Assembly: GCA_019751915.1 (NCBI GenBank)
Contig: JAIEMS010000022.1
Location: forward strand, 1-64,000
Origin: Burkholderiaceae bacterium
GTDB lineage: Bacteria > Pseudomonadota > Gammaproteobacteria > Burkholderiales > Burkholderiaceae_C
Direction: 5' to 3'
Length of the DNA: 64,000 nucleotides
Shown here: positions 52,666 to 61,277 of the stretch, piece by piece
Numbering within the stretch: the stretch's first letter is position 1
Layout: every line of letters starts with the position of its first letter
The notes under the pieces: model-generated
The model's database searches: none
What the model saw: the letters and a program-made list of their open reading frames with translations, nothing else
Told to the model about the DNA's origin: nothing
Translations under genes and position numbers: made by a program

Positions 52666-54273
52666 TCAGCGGTTTAGTGGCAAGGTGGTTCCTTGAGCAC
52701 CGGTAAAGACCATGTGGCCGTCCTCGCCCAAAGCAAAAACACCCGGACCAAATTCACTGCGCAAGCGGGCCGTGAGTTTGCCAATTGATAGGTCTATAGC
52801 ACCATCTGCACCACTGCCAATCTCGACCTTGGCCGTTTGCATCAATGCCAGTTCTTTTTCAAGCTCGGTACGTTCTGCCAGCGACTTACTCCATGCTTGC
52901 ACCGCATGCTGCCACGATGCTTTGGCGCGTTCGAGCACGCCTTGGGGGTCGCCAATAGACTGCAAATGCTTGACCAGCTTGCTCAAGCGCACTTCGGCGG
53001 CTTCCTCTTCGGCCACACGCGCTTGCAATTGGGCATATTTTTCGTCCAGTTCTGGGTTCATGGCCACCACGACCCGGGTCGTTCCTGCTTTGTCTGAACC
53101 CAGTCTGCCAACGCGCACCAACAACATCGCCGTAGTTGAACCACCAATCAACCTGCCACGCCGAAGATCAGAACCGATGATGATCTGATTCAATGAGTGC
53201 AACTCGCATTCCAAGGCCATGTCTTTGAGCGAAATCACCGTGCCTGCCTCAATGCGAACACCTTCAGCAAACCGGGCACTGACCGCCCCACCCGCGCGCA
53301 ACTTGGCACGGGCAATGACACCGCCGCTGATTTGAATATCGCCTCCAGCTTCGAGGGTGCCGGAATCGACCATTCCATTGACCACAATATCTCCGGTGGC
53401 CTTGACTGTCATGCCTTGTACCACTTCACCGGTAATGTGAACATTGCCGTCGAAGTGAATGTTGCCGGTCGCCATATTGACCTCTTTGAGGTTCAGGATG
53501 GGTTCGATCATCACGCCGCAATCGACCCGCACTGGCTGTCCACTGACCGCAGCCACCAACAAATCGGCATCTTCAGCGGAGACTTCTGCACCTTTTGCAG
53601 CAGCACCAAAACGCTTGTCACGCCCAGCGTGCGCCGCCAAGACACGGCCCTTGACCGTATGACCGGCCACACCCAACGTGGCTGGTGTACGCCGCATCAA
53701 GGCAGCGCCCACCTGTACGGTCAAAATTTCCCCACGTTCTCGGTAGTCAATCAGTCCATTTTCATCGAGCTTGGGTTCACGGTTGACCGTGTATTCAATC
53801 AGCTCATCAAATGTGGCATCGACACCATGTACCGGTGGTGCCCCAGCCGCCACAGGAAAGCTGGTGCAACTGCCCAATTGACAAACTTGCTCAATGGCCG
53901 TTTCGTCGATACCGAACACCACCCCTGCAGCGGACAGCGCCTGCATGATGGCCTCTTGGGTGACGGCCTTACCTCCCATCGGAGGAATGACCGTCAACAT
54001 GGCCGTCATGTCGTCGTGGCTGGTGTGCACCTGTATTTGTGCATCAAAACGCTTAGCAACCTCAATGCCAAACGAGGTCTCTTGGACATTGCACATCTTG
54101 GCCGCGCTGTCAACGGCAACGGCATCAATCTGGCAGTCGCCATAGCCCTCTTGTATCAGCAAAGCATGCAACGTCGTACTGTCGATGGTGGGCCGCCCCT
54201 CAACGGGCTGAGAAACCAACAAAATTTGACCGTCCGCTTCGTTGAACGCAATGCCCGGAAAATGAATTGACAT
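52666..54273 (-). CDS. FapA family protein (DUF342)
   Basis: A 535-residue polymer-like protein of the FapA/DUF342 family. After a mixed N-terminal domain comes a right-handed beta-helix with repeated GDIVVNGMVDSGTLEAGGDI, QISGGVIARAKLRAGGAVSA and RIEAGTVISLKDM units (about residues 290-390), then a long coiled coil (about 410-490). Related proteins in other bacteria are tied to polysaccharide or flagellar assembly. It converges on the ParA gene. Confidence 0.88.
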   Translation of the reverse strand: MSIHFPGIAFNEADGQILLVSQPVEGRPTIDSTTLHALLIQEGYGDCQIDAVAVDSAAKMCNVQETSFGIEVAKRFDAQIQVHTSHDDMTAMLTVIPPMGGKAVTQEAIMQALSAAGVVFGIDETAIEQVCQLGSCTSFPVAAGAPPVHGVDATFDELIEYTVNREPKLDENGLIDYRERGEILTVQVGAALMRRTPATLGVAGHTVKGRVLAAHAGRDKRFGAAAKGAEVSAEDADLLVAAVSGQPVRVDCGVMIEPILNLKEVNMATGNIHFDGNVHITGEVVQGMTVKATGDIVVNGMVDSGTLEAGGDIQISGGVIARAKLRAGGAVSARFAEGVRIEAGTVISLKDMALECELHSLNQIIIGSDLRRGRLIGGSTTAMLLVRVGRLGSDKAGTTRVVVAMNPELDEKYAQLQARVAEEEAAEVRLSKLVKHLQSIGDPQGVLERAKASWQHAVQAWSKSLAERTELEKELALMQTAKVEIGSGADGAIDLSIGKLTARLRSEFGPGVFALGEDGHMVFTGAQGTTLPLNR

Positions 54274-54514
54274 ACTTATAAAAGTTCAGTGGAGTGCGTG
54301 GAATGCTCTCGGGCCAAAGGCCGAAGCTTGCACTTTACAGGCTTGTTTGCCCCTTGAACACGCAAATTCCAAAGAATTGCTGACTTCAAGCATGCAAATC
54401 AATCGCCCGCATTTCGGCATTTTTGGCCTTCGATCGCAACGGCAGCCCAGCGCGTGTAGAGTGCGAACGTGTGATGCTCCCTACCTGATTCATCCTTGCC
54501 CTGAAAGGCTTTTC

Positions 54515-55627
54515 ATGCCCTCTCGCACTCCTACTCCCGCTCCCCGTCTTCGGCGCGCCCGTACTTCCGGTACATCGACCCCCGCCAGCGCACCACGCCA
54601 CTTTGCTGTGGTTGGTGCGGGCATGGCGGGGATTGTTTGCGCACGCACACTGGTGCAGGCAGGGCACCATGTCACTGTGTTTGAAGAGTCTGACCAAGTT
54701 GGCGGACGCACAGCGACCCACAATACCCCGTCTGGCTGTTTTGATGCCGGGGCGCAGTATTTCACGGTGCGTGATGAGCGCTTTGCCCAAGCCCTAGACA
54801 CCGTGCCAGGGGTGTTTAGACCTTGGAGTGCTACCGCAGTGCGCGTGCTCGATGCCGTTGGCCGCGTCGCCATTGCCAGTCGCCCGCCCACCGAAGCCCA
54901 CTGGGTTGCCAGTCCGGGCATGGATGCGCTGGTGCGTGCTTGGGCACAGCCACTGCAGCAAAGCGGTAGTCTGCGGGTAGATGCCCGCGTCCTGCGCATC
55001 GGACGTGATCGGGTTCAACCGCAGGGCTGGCAGCTACACACCGAGACAAGCGAGGGTGCTTTGCAAGTGGTGGCAGGGTTTGATGCCGTGCTGCTGGCAA
55101 TTCCAGCGCCGCAAGCACATGCTTTATTGACCGCATCGGGGCTAGAAAGCACGCTCAACAGTCCTTTAGCCGATGTGTTGATGGTGCCATGCTGGACGCT
55201 GATGCTGGCTTTTCCGCAAGCCGTACGTCCAGACTTGACCACGCTAGGCCCACAATGGAACGCTGCACGCAGCACCCACCACCGCCTTGGGTGGGTAGCG
55301 CGCGAGTCCTCCAAACCCGGTCGCAACAGCATTGAGCGCTGGACGGTGCAAGCCAATCCAGCATGGTCGCACGAACACCTCGAAGACGATGCGCCCCGTG
55401 TCCAAGCCAAGTTGCTCAAGGCTTTTTCGGAAGTAACGGGCATCCGCGCCGAACCCAGCTACGTCGAGATGCGCCTGTGGCGTTACGCGCAGACCTCTTG
55501 GCCCTTGGGCAGTAGCCATTTGTGGGACAGCGCCATCGGCATCGGTGCCTGTGGCGACTGGTGCTTGGGCCACCGACTTGAGGACGCATTTATTTCTGGC
55601 CTCGAAATGGCCCTTGCCGTGGCATGA
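54515..55627 (+). CDS. FAD-dependent amine oxidoreductase, renalase-like
   Basis: A 370-residue flavoprotein. After a Pro/Arg/Thr-rich 30-residue leader comes [20 protein letters not shown] for FAD, then [20 protein letters not shown] and [15 protein letters not shown], and the C-terminal FAD contact [23 protein letters not shown] 54515 has AAAGG before it. The stop overlaps the gluQRS start (ATGA). Substrate is unknown. Confidence 0.9.
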   Translation: MPSRTPTPAPRLRRARTSGTSTPASAPRHFAVVGAGMAGIVCARTLVQAGHHVTVFEESDQVGGRTATHNTPSGCFDAGAQYFTVRDERFAQALDTVPGVFRPWSATAVRVLDAVGRVAIASRPPTEAHWVASPGMDALVRAWAQPLQQSGSLRVDARVLRIGRDRVQPQGWQLHTETSEGALQVVAGFDAVLLAIPAPQAHALLTASGLESTLNSPLADVLMVPCWTLMLAFPQAVRPDLTTLGPQWNAARSTHHRLGWVARESSKPGRNSIERWTVQANPAWSHEHLEDDAPRVQAKLLKAFSEVTGIRAEPSYVEMRLWRYAQTSWPLGSSHLWDSAIGIGACGDWCLGHRLEDAFISGLEMALAVA

Positions 55628-56604
55628 ACGCCCGCGCCAGCGCCCACCGCTACACAGGGCGGTTTGCGCCCTCTCCTACCGGGCCGCTGCATGCAGGCTC
55701 GCTGGTAGCGGCGCTGGCCAGCTGGCTGGATGCCCGTGCCCATCACAACGGGCGCTGGCTGGTGCGGATAGAAGATGTCGATACGCCCCGCTGCAGCCCC
55801 GGTGCGGACCACATCATCCTGCAACAACTGGCCGCCTGTGGTTTGCTGCCAGACGAAGCACCGCAGTGGCAGTCGGCGCGCAGCACCCTGTACCAGCAGG
55901 CACTGGCGCAATTGCTAGCCCAAGGCATGGCCTACCCCTGTGCCTGCTCACGCAAAGACATCGCGCAAGCCCATGCCGCCCAAGGCCACGCCCGCGAACG
56001 CCATGCGGCGCTGCCCTACCCCGGCACCTGCCGCAACGGGCTGCGTGGGCTGCCAGCACGGGCTTGGCGCTTGAATGTGGATAAATCTGAGTCAAAAGCG
56101 GCTCTAGCGCCTGTTCAGCAAGAAAAGTCAGCTCCTTTTTTTATAGCAGATAAAATCCTCCAGTGGTATGACAGGCGCTTGGGAGCGCAACAGCAAAACG
56201 TGGCGCAAAGCGTTGGTGATTTTGTTCTTTTGCGTGCCGACGGTCTGTGGGCCTACCAGTTGGCCGTGGTGGTCGATGACGGTGCCCAAGGGGTCAGCCA
56301 TGTGGTGCGCGGCGAGGATTTGGCCGACAACACACCGCGCCAAATTTTGCTCCAGCAGGCACTGGGCCTGCCCACGCCGCACTACTTGCACACGGTGCTG
56401 GTGCGAGGTGCCGACGGCGAAAAGCTCTCCAAACAGCACGGCGCTCCCGCTGTCAACACCGATCATCCCTTGCAAGCCTTGTCCCAAGCTGCCACCCTGC
56501 TGGGCTTACCGCCGATAGCGCCTTCAAGTCACAGCACTCTGGCCGATGCACTGGCACTGTGGGTGGCCGCGTGGAGGCATCTCTACAATCGGCACCGTGA
56601 CTGA
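55624..56604 (+). CDS. gluQ: Glutamyl-Q tRNA(Asp) synthetase
   Basis: A 326-residue truncated GluRS paralogue that attaches glutamate to queuosine in tRNA-Asp. The HIGH-type motif is [18 protein letters not shown], the KMSKS-type is KLSKQHG, and zinc ligands lie in YPCACSRKD and YPGTCRNG; it lacks the anticodon-binding domain. Residues about 157-178 ([19 protein letters not shown]) are unlike family members and are encoded by a copy of the dispersed repeat. It is coupled to the flavoprotein gene and overlaps trmB by 8 bp. Confidence 0.94.
   Translation: MNARASAHRYTGRFAPSPTGPLHAGSLVAALASWLDARAHHNGRWLVRIEDVDTPRCSPGADHIILQQLAACGLLPDEAPQWQSARSTLYQQALAQLLAQGMAYPCACSRKDIAQAHAAQGHARERHAALPYPGTCRNGLRGLPARAWRLNVDKSESKAALAPVQQEKSAPFFIADKILQWYDRRLGAQQQNVAQSVGDFVLLRADGLWAYQLAVVVDDGAQGVSHVVRGEDLADNTPRQILLQQALGLPTPHYLHTVLVRGADGEKLSKQHGAPAVNTDHPLQALSQAATLLGLPPIAPSSHSTLADALALWVAAWRHLYNRHRD
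56093..56150 (+). repeat. Dispersed repeat inside gluQRS
   Basis: AAAAGCGGCTCTAGCGCCTG then TTCAGCAAGAAAAGTCAGCTCC and an eight-T run ending TATAGCAG follows the pattern of the intergenic copies. It is in frame and adds about 20 residues before the YDRRLG segment. Confidence 0.6.
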
Positions 56605-57376
56605 ATCTGACCTAACACCCGCCCCCCTCGGTGCAGCCGCTGGCTTGCCCCACACCCCTTTGACCACTGCCACAGGTGCCACCGGCACCTCGCCGCCCGA
56701 TGTGGCCCATCCCAAAACCATCAAAAGCTTTGTTCGCCGGGCCGGTCGCACCACCACCGGCCAAGCCAAAGCCTTTGAAGACTTGGGGCCACGCTTTATC
56801 TTGCCCTACACCGCCCAACCGTTGGATGCCAACGCTGCCTTTGGCCGCGCAGCACCATTGATTCTGGAAATCGGTTTTGGCATGGGTGAAGCCACTGCCC
56901 ACATCGCCCGCGTGCGCCCGGATGACAATTTTTTGTGCTGTGAAGTCCACGAACCCGGCGTGGGCGCATTGCTCAAACGCATTGGCGAACAGGGCCAGAC
57001 CAATATTCGCATCCTGCAACACGACGCGGTCGAAGTCATCGACCACATGCTGGCCCCAGCGAGCCTAGACGGCATCCACATTTTTTTTCCAGACCCTTGG
57101 CACAAGAAAAAGCACAACAAACGCCGCCTGATTCAATCGCCCTTGGTGGCTAAACTGGCCGCACGGCTCAAACCCGGTGGCTACCTGCACTGCGCCACCG
57201 ACTGGCAGCCCTACGCCCAGCAAATGCTGCAAGTGCTCGGTGCCGAGCCGCTGCTGCGCAACAGCGCCAGCGACTACGCACCCCAACCCGCATACCGCCC
57301 CCTGACCAAATTTGAAAACCGTGGCCTGCGCTTAGGCCACGGTGTTTGGGATTTGGTTTTTTTGCGCCGCGATTGA
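56597..57376 (+). CDS. trmB: tRNA (guanine-N7-)-methyltransferase
   Basis: A 259-residue SAM enzyme methylating G46 of tRNA. SAM motif [16 protein letters not shown], then [20 protein letters not shown] and [20 protein letters not shown], and the late [17 protein letters not shown] are clear. The start is set at GTG 56597 (MTESDLTPA), eight bases before the gluQRS stop; ATG 56546 would overlap further. The first 60 residues are Thr/Pro/Ala-rich and probably flexible. Confidence 0.92.
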   Translation: MTESDLTPAPLGAAAGLPHTPLTTATGATGTSPPDVAHPKTIKSFVRRAGRTTTGQAKAFEDLGPRFILPYTAQPLDANAAFGRAAPLILEIGFGMGEATAHIARVRPDDNFLCCEVHEPGVGALLKRIGEQGQTNIRILQHDAVEVIDHMLAPASLDGIHIFFPDPWHKKKHNKRRLIQSPLVAKLAARLKPGGYLHCATDWQPYAQQMLQVLGAEPLLRNSASDYAPQPAYRPLTKFENRGLRLGHGVWDLVFLRRD

Positions 57377-57410
57377 ACCAAATCTCCTCCCAAAGGGCCA
57401 TTGCCCTGCG

Positions 57411-57480
57411 TTTCAATCCACGCCTCTGCACAGGCATTCCATCCCCCTGACGGGGGAGGTTTCCAACTGAAGTGAGTTTT
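57411..57480 (+). promoter_or_regulatory. Leader element upstream of diguanylate cyclase, copy 2
   Basis: TTTCAATCCACGCCTCTGCA CAGGC starts like the first copy and like a CRISPR repeat; ATCCCCCTGACGGGGG and GGTTTCCAACTGAAGTGAG follow, the latter ending 2 bp before ATG 57483. Two hairpins are likely (GCCT/AGGC and CCCCCTGACGGGGG). Confidence 0.5.
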
Positions 57481-57482
57481 AG

Positions 57483-58502
57483 ATGAAGCCCATTTTGCAA
57501 AATCTGGTCGAGATGACCGGCCACCGTGACCACCTTCGCTTGGAGGTTTCCGTGCTGTCCACCATCGAAAAACTGACCGGCATCTTGGCGGTGCGCTCGC
57601 TGGAGATATTTACGCTGGGCGACGTGCTGCACGTACGCCCCCGCACTTGGCGCGGCCCTGAAGATTGGGTTTCAACCGACGAAGATGCCGCCAAAGACCC
57701 ACGCCGCGAGCCTCTGAGCAACTACCCAGAGCTGCAGGCCTGCGTGCTCGACCACGGCGCTTTGGCAAAAGCGTCGGGCACAGTGGGCGGCAAAAAACGC
57801 TACACACTCTGGTTGCCGGTGTGGATGAACGACAAAGTCACCACCTGCCTAGAGGTCAGCCAAGTCAGGCGCTTTTCGGCACACCGGATCGACGTGATGA
57901 TCGGCATCTTCAGCGTTTACCAAAACTACCAAAGCTTGCTCGACTACAGCGAACGCGATGCTCTGACCGACCTGTACAACCGCAAAACGTTTGATGAACA
58001 GTTTGCGCGCCACGCCAGCACCCGGGCTGACGATGCCGAAGCCCCGACGGCACAAAACCAACAATGGTTGGCAGTGATCGACATCGACCACTTCAAGCAA
58101 GTCAACGACCGCTTTGGTCATCTGTATGGCGACGAAGTGCTGATTTTGATGGCCAACACCCTGCGCAGTTCGTTCCGGCCCCATGACCGAATTTTTCGCT
58201 TTGGTGGTGAAGAGTTTGTCGTGCTGCTGCGCTCGACCAATTTGGCTACGGCACAGCAAATTTTTAACCGCTTTCGCAAAACGGTCGAAAACCAGCATTT
58301 TCCGCAGGTGGGGCGCGTCACCGTCAGCGTCGGCTTTGTTTCAACGGCGGCAGGTTCTTCGGTCGAGATTTTGGGCCAAGCCGACCAAGCCCTGTATTTT
58401 GCCAAGGAAAATGGCCGCAACCAAGTGCGCTACTACGGCGATTTGGTGGCCCAAGGGCTATTACAAACCAAAGTTCACCACGACGACGTTGAGTTGTTTT
58501 AA
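57483..58502 (+). CDS. Diguanylate cyclase with N-terminal sensor domain
   Basis: A 339-residue protein. An N-terminal region of 150 residues (VLSTIEKLTGILAVRSLEIF; RYTLWLPVWMNDKVTTCLEV) looks GAF-like but is divergent. The GGDEF domain begins near residue 160: VIDIDHFKQVNDRFGHLYGD, inhibitory RPHD five residues before FGGEEF. Intact residues predict activity. A leader element shared with the other cyclase gene precedes it. Confidence 0.92.
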   Translation: MKPILQNLVEMTGHRDHLRLEVSVLSTIEKLTGILAVRSLEIFTLGDVLHVRPRTWRGPEDWVSTDEDAAKDPRREPLSNYPELQACVLDHGALAKASGTVGGKKRYTLWLPVWMNDKVTTCLEVSQVRRFSAHRIDVMIGIFSVYQNYQSLLDYSERDALTDLYNRKTFDEQFARHASTRADDAEAPTAQNQQWLAVIDIDHFKQVNDRFGHLYGDEVLILMANTLRSSFRPHDRIFRFGGEEFVVLLRSTNLATAQQIFNRFRKTVENQHFPQVGRVTVSVGFVSTAAGSSVEILGQADQALYFAKENGRNQVRYYGDLVAQGLLQTKVHHDDVELF

Positions 58503-58547
58503 TGTGTTGCTACTTCGCTTTTTTGTTCAAATCTTGATTGATCGATC

Positions 58548-61262
58548 ATGGGCACTCCACAACATACCCCTTGGCACACCCTCTCTGGCGATGCTGCAGC
58601 GCAAGCGCTGGAGGCGCACCCTGCGGAGGGCTTAACCCGCTCTGCGGTGGAGCAACGCCTGAGCACTTACGGTGAGAATAAATTGGACGAAGCGGCGGCG
58701 CGTCCGTTGTGGCTCAAATTTATCGATCAATTCAAAAACTTTCTGGTCATCGTTTTGCTATTGGCCGCTGGGTTAGCGTGGACCATTGGTGACTTGAAAG
58801 ATTCGGCGGTCATTTTGATCGTTGTGGTCTTGAACGCAGGCCTTGGTTTTTGGCAAGAGCACCGGGCAGAGCGCACATTGGCGGCGCTCAAAGATATGCT
58901 GGCAGCGCACGCCCGGGTGCGCCGTGACGGGCAGGTGACCGAGGTAGCAGCCAGTCAGTTGGTACCGGGCGACATTGTTTTGCTCGAAGCCGGTGATAAG
59001 GTTCCTGCCGATGGCCGCCTGCTGGTGGCCCACAATCTGGAGGCAGAAGAGGCGGCATTAACCGGCGAATCCCACGCGGTCAACAAGCACACCCGTGCCC
59101 TTGAAGGGGCAGATCTGCCACTGGGCGACCGTGTGAACCTTCTGTTCATGAACACGGTGCTGACCCGTGGCCGCGCTGAACTGCTAGTCACCAACACCGG
59201 TATGCGCACCGAAATGGGCAAACTTGCCGGAATGATTGCCGGTGCCGACGAAACCAGCACACCGCTGCAACGCCAACTCGATACCTTGGGCAAAAAATTG
59301 GCCGCGATGGCTGGTGTTGTCGTGGGTGTGATTTTTGGGATCAATTTTGTCCGGGGCTTGCCGTTGGCAGAAGCGGCAATGACCGCCATTGCGCTGGCGG
59401 TTGCGGCCATTCCAGAGGGGTTACCGGCTGTCGTGACAGTAACCTTGGCGATTGGGATGTGGAGAATGGCAAAGAACCGCGCCATTCTCAAAAAATTATC
59501 TGCCGTAGAGACACTTGGCTCGACCACGGTGATTTGTTCCGACAAAACGGGAACCCTGACCTTAAACCAAATGACCGCCCGCGCTGGCTGGTTTGCTGGG
59601 CAGTCTTTCACGGTCAATGGCGAGGGTTACAACGCCGAGGGCAGCATTGAAACCAGCGCCGATACCGATTTGCGCCCCTATCTGTTGCCAATGGCCTTGT
59701 GTACGGATTCACGCATCAACGATGGTCAACTGATTGGTGACCCGACCGAAGGCGCGCTGTGGGTGCTGGCACAAAAAGGCAGGGTTGATCCGATCACAGA
59801 ACAGACGCGTCACCCGCGTATTGCTGAAGTTCCTTTTGATTCGGCCTACAAATTTATGGCGACCTTTCACCAAACGGGTGAAGGGGTAGAAATGTTCATC
59901 AAAGGAGCGCCGGATGTTTTGCTGGCGCGCTGCTCGCGTTACCTCAGTTCAGAGGGCGAGCAAACCCTTGACAACACCTGCCGCCTGCACATTGAAAAAG
60001 AAAATCTGGCCTTGGCCGACCAAGCCTTGCGGGTTTTGTCTGTGGCCCGGCGTACCATCCCAGCCGGTGATTTTGACCCCGCCGGTGATCTGATGGTCTG
60101 GGCGAATGACTTAACCTTCCTTGGGTTGGCTGGTTTGATGGATCCGCCACGCGCTGAAGCCAAAGAAGCCATTGGGTTGTGCATGAAGGCAGGCATCCAA
60201 GTCAAAATGATTACCGGCGACCACAAAGCCACGGCGGCAGCTATCGCCCGTGAGCTGGGCTTGCATGGCGAGGTCATGAGCGGTGCTGAACTGGATGCGC
60301 TAGACGACACTGCCTTGGCAGCCCGCGTGAACGACACGACCGTTTTTGCCCGCGTTTCACCTACGCACAAGGTGCGCATTGTGCGTGCGCTCAAGGCGCT
60401 AGGCCATGTGGTTGCCATGACCGGCGATGGTGTCAACGATGCCCCGGCCTTGAAAGCCGCCGATATTGGGGTTGCCATGGGCATCACCGGAACCGCCGTG
60501 ACCCGCGAAGCAGCAACACTGGTTTTGACCGACGATAACTTTGCCACCATCGTTCGCGCGGTGCAAGAAGGCCGCGTGGTTTACGACAACATCACCAAGT
60601 TTGTTCGCTTTCAGTTGTCCACCAATATTGCTGCGATCTTGACGGTGCTGACGGCTACTTTGCTGGGCTGGCCCGCACCATTTACCGCCATTAATCTGCT
60701 GTGGATCAACATCATTATGGATGGGCCACCGGCCATGACGCTGGGCATTGAGTCCGCTCGACCCGGGATCATGAACGACAAGCCCCGGTCGCAACACGCG
60801 CAAATTTTGACCCTTGGACGCTTGGTGCGTCTGGCACTTTATGGCCTAACGATGATGGTCGGAACGCTGTTTATGTTCCAGTCTGGCCTTGCCAGCGGGG
60901 GGCAAGATTACGCTTTAACACTGGCTTTCACGACCTTTGTGCTGTTTCAATTTTTTAATGTCTTCAATGCCCGCTCAGAGTACAGCACCGTTTTCAACCA
61001 GAATTTTTTCAGCAATGGCAAACTTTGGCTTGCCTTGGGTGCTGTTCTAGGAATGCAAATATTGGCTGTCCACTGGATTCCGGCACAGTCTATTTTTGAC
61101 ACCGTCGATCTGAAACTGAACGACTGGCTGTGGGCCATTGCTGTCGCGTCTTCGGTACTTATTTTGGATGAAGGCCGCAAGCTCCTCATGCTGCTTGCGC
61201 GGCCTACACCAGCAAAGCCGATGGCTTTTGACACCACCGGCCACTCTGGGCCTTCATTTTGA
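58548..61262 (+). CDS. P-type cation ATPase (Ca2+/Mn2+, P2A SPCA-like)
   Basis: A 904-residue P2-type ATPase. It has the cation N-terminal domain (GLTRSAVEQRLSTYGENKL), TGES loop, M4 motif AIPEGLP, phosphorylation site CSDKTGTLTLNQ, hinge GDGVNDAPAL and M6 INIIMDGPPA. M6 resembles the Golgi SPCA/PMR1 pumps, which export Ca2+ or Mn2+, more than SERCA. The sites of M5 could shift specificity. It stands between the cyclase and alaS. Confidence 0.93.
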   Translation: MGTPQHTPWHTLSGDAAAQALEAHPAEGLTRSAVEQRLSTYGENKLDEAAARPLWLKFIDQFKNFLVIVLLLAAGLAWTIGDLKDSAVILIVVVLNAGLGFWQEHRAERTLAALKDMLAAHARVRRDGQVTEVAASQLVPGDIVLLEAGDKVPADGRLLVAHNLEAEEAALTGESHAVNKHTRALEGADLPLGDRVNLLFMNTVLTRGRAELLVTNTGMRTEMGKLAGMIAGADETSTPLQRQLDTLGKKLAAMAGVVVGVIFGINFVRGLPLAEAAMTAIALAVAAIPEGLPAVVTVTLAIGMWRMAKNRAILKKLSAVETLGSTTVICSDKTGTLTLNQMTARAGWFAGQSFTVNGEGYNAEGSIETSADTDLRPYLLPMALCTDSRINDGQLIGDPTEGALWVLAQKGRVDPITEQTRHPRIAEVPFDSAYKFMATFHQTGEGVEMFIKGAPDVLLARCSRYLSSEGEQTLDNTCRLHIEKENLALADQALRVLSVARRTIPAGDFDPAGDLMVWANDLTFLGLAGLMDPPRAEAKEAIGLCMKAGIQVKMITGDHKATAAAIARELGLHGEVMSGAELDALDDTALAARVNDTTVFARVSPTHKVRIVRALKALGHVVAMTGDGVNDAPALKAADIGVAMGITGTAVTREAATLVLTDDNFATIVRAVQEGRVVYDNITKFVRFQLSTNIAAILTVLTATLLGWPAPFTAINLLWINIIMDGPPAMTLGIESARPGIMNDKPRSQHAQILTLGRLVRLALYGLTMMVGTLFMFQSGLASGGQDYALTLAFTTFVLFQFFNVFNARSEYSTVFNQNFFSNGKLWLALGAVLGMQILAVHWIPAQSIFDTVDLKLNDWLWAIAVASSVLILDEGRKLLMLLARPTPAKPMAFDTTGHSGPSF

Positions 61263-61277
61263 ACGTCGTGTGGGGGG

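Noticed and set aside
55624-56604. Glutamyl-tRNA synthetase (gltX)
   Set aside because: At 326 residues it lacks the anticodon-binding domain and has the zinc-ligand pattern of GluQRS.
50818-57480. CRISPR array suggested by TTTCAATCYACGCC openings
   Set aside because: Only two copies 6.6 kb apart, no regularly spaced repeats, no spacers and no cas genes; both precede GGDEF genes, so treated as a leader element.
57377-57482. GEMM-type c-di-GMP riboswitch before the second cyclase
   Set aside because: The CCCCCTGACGGGGG hairpin and surrounding bases do not match the GEMM-I core or tetraloop receptor pattern.
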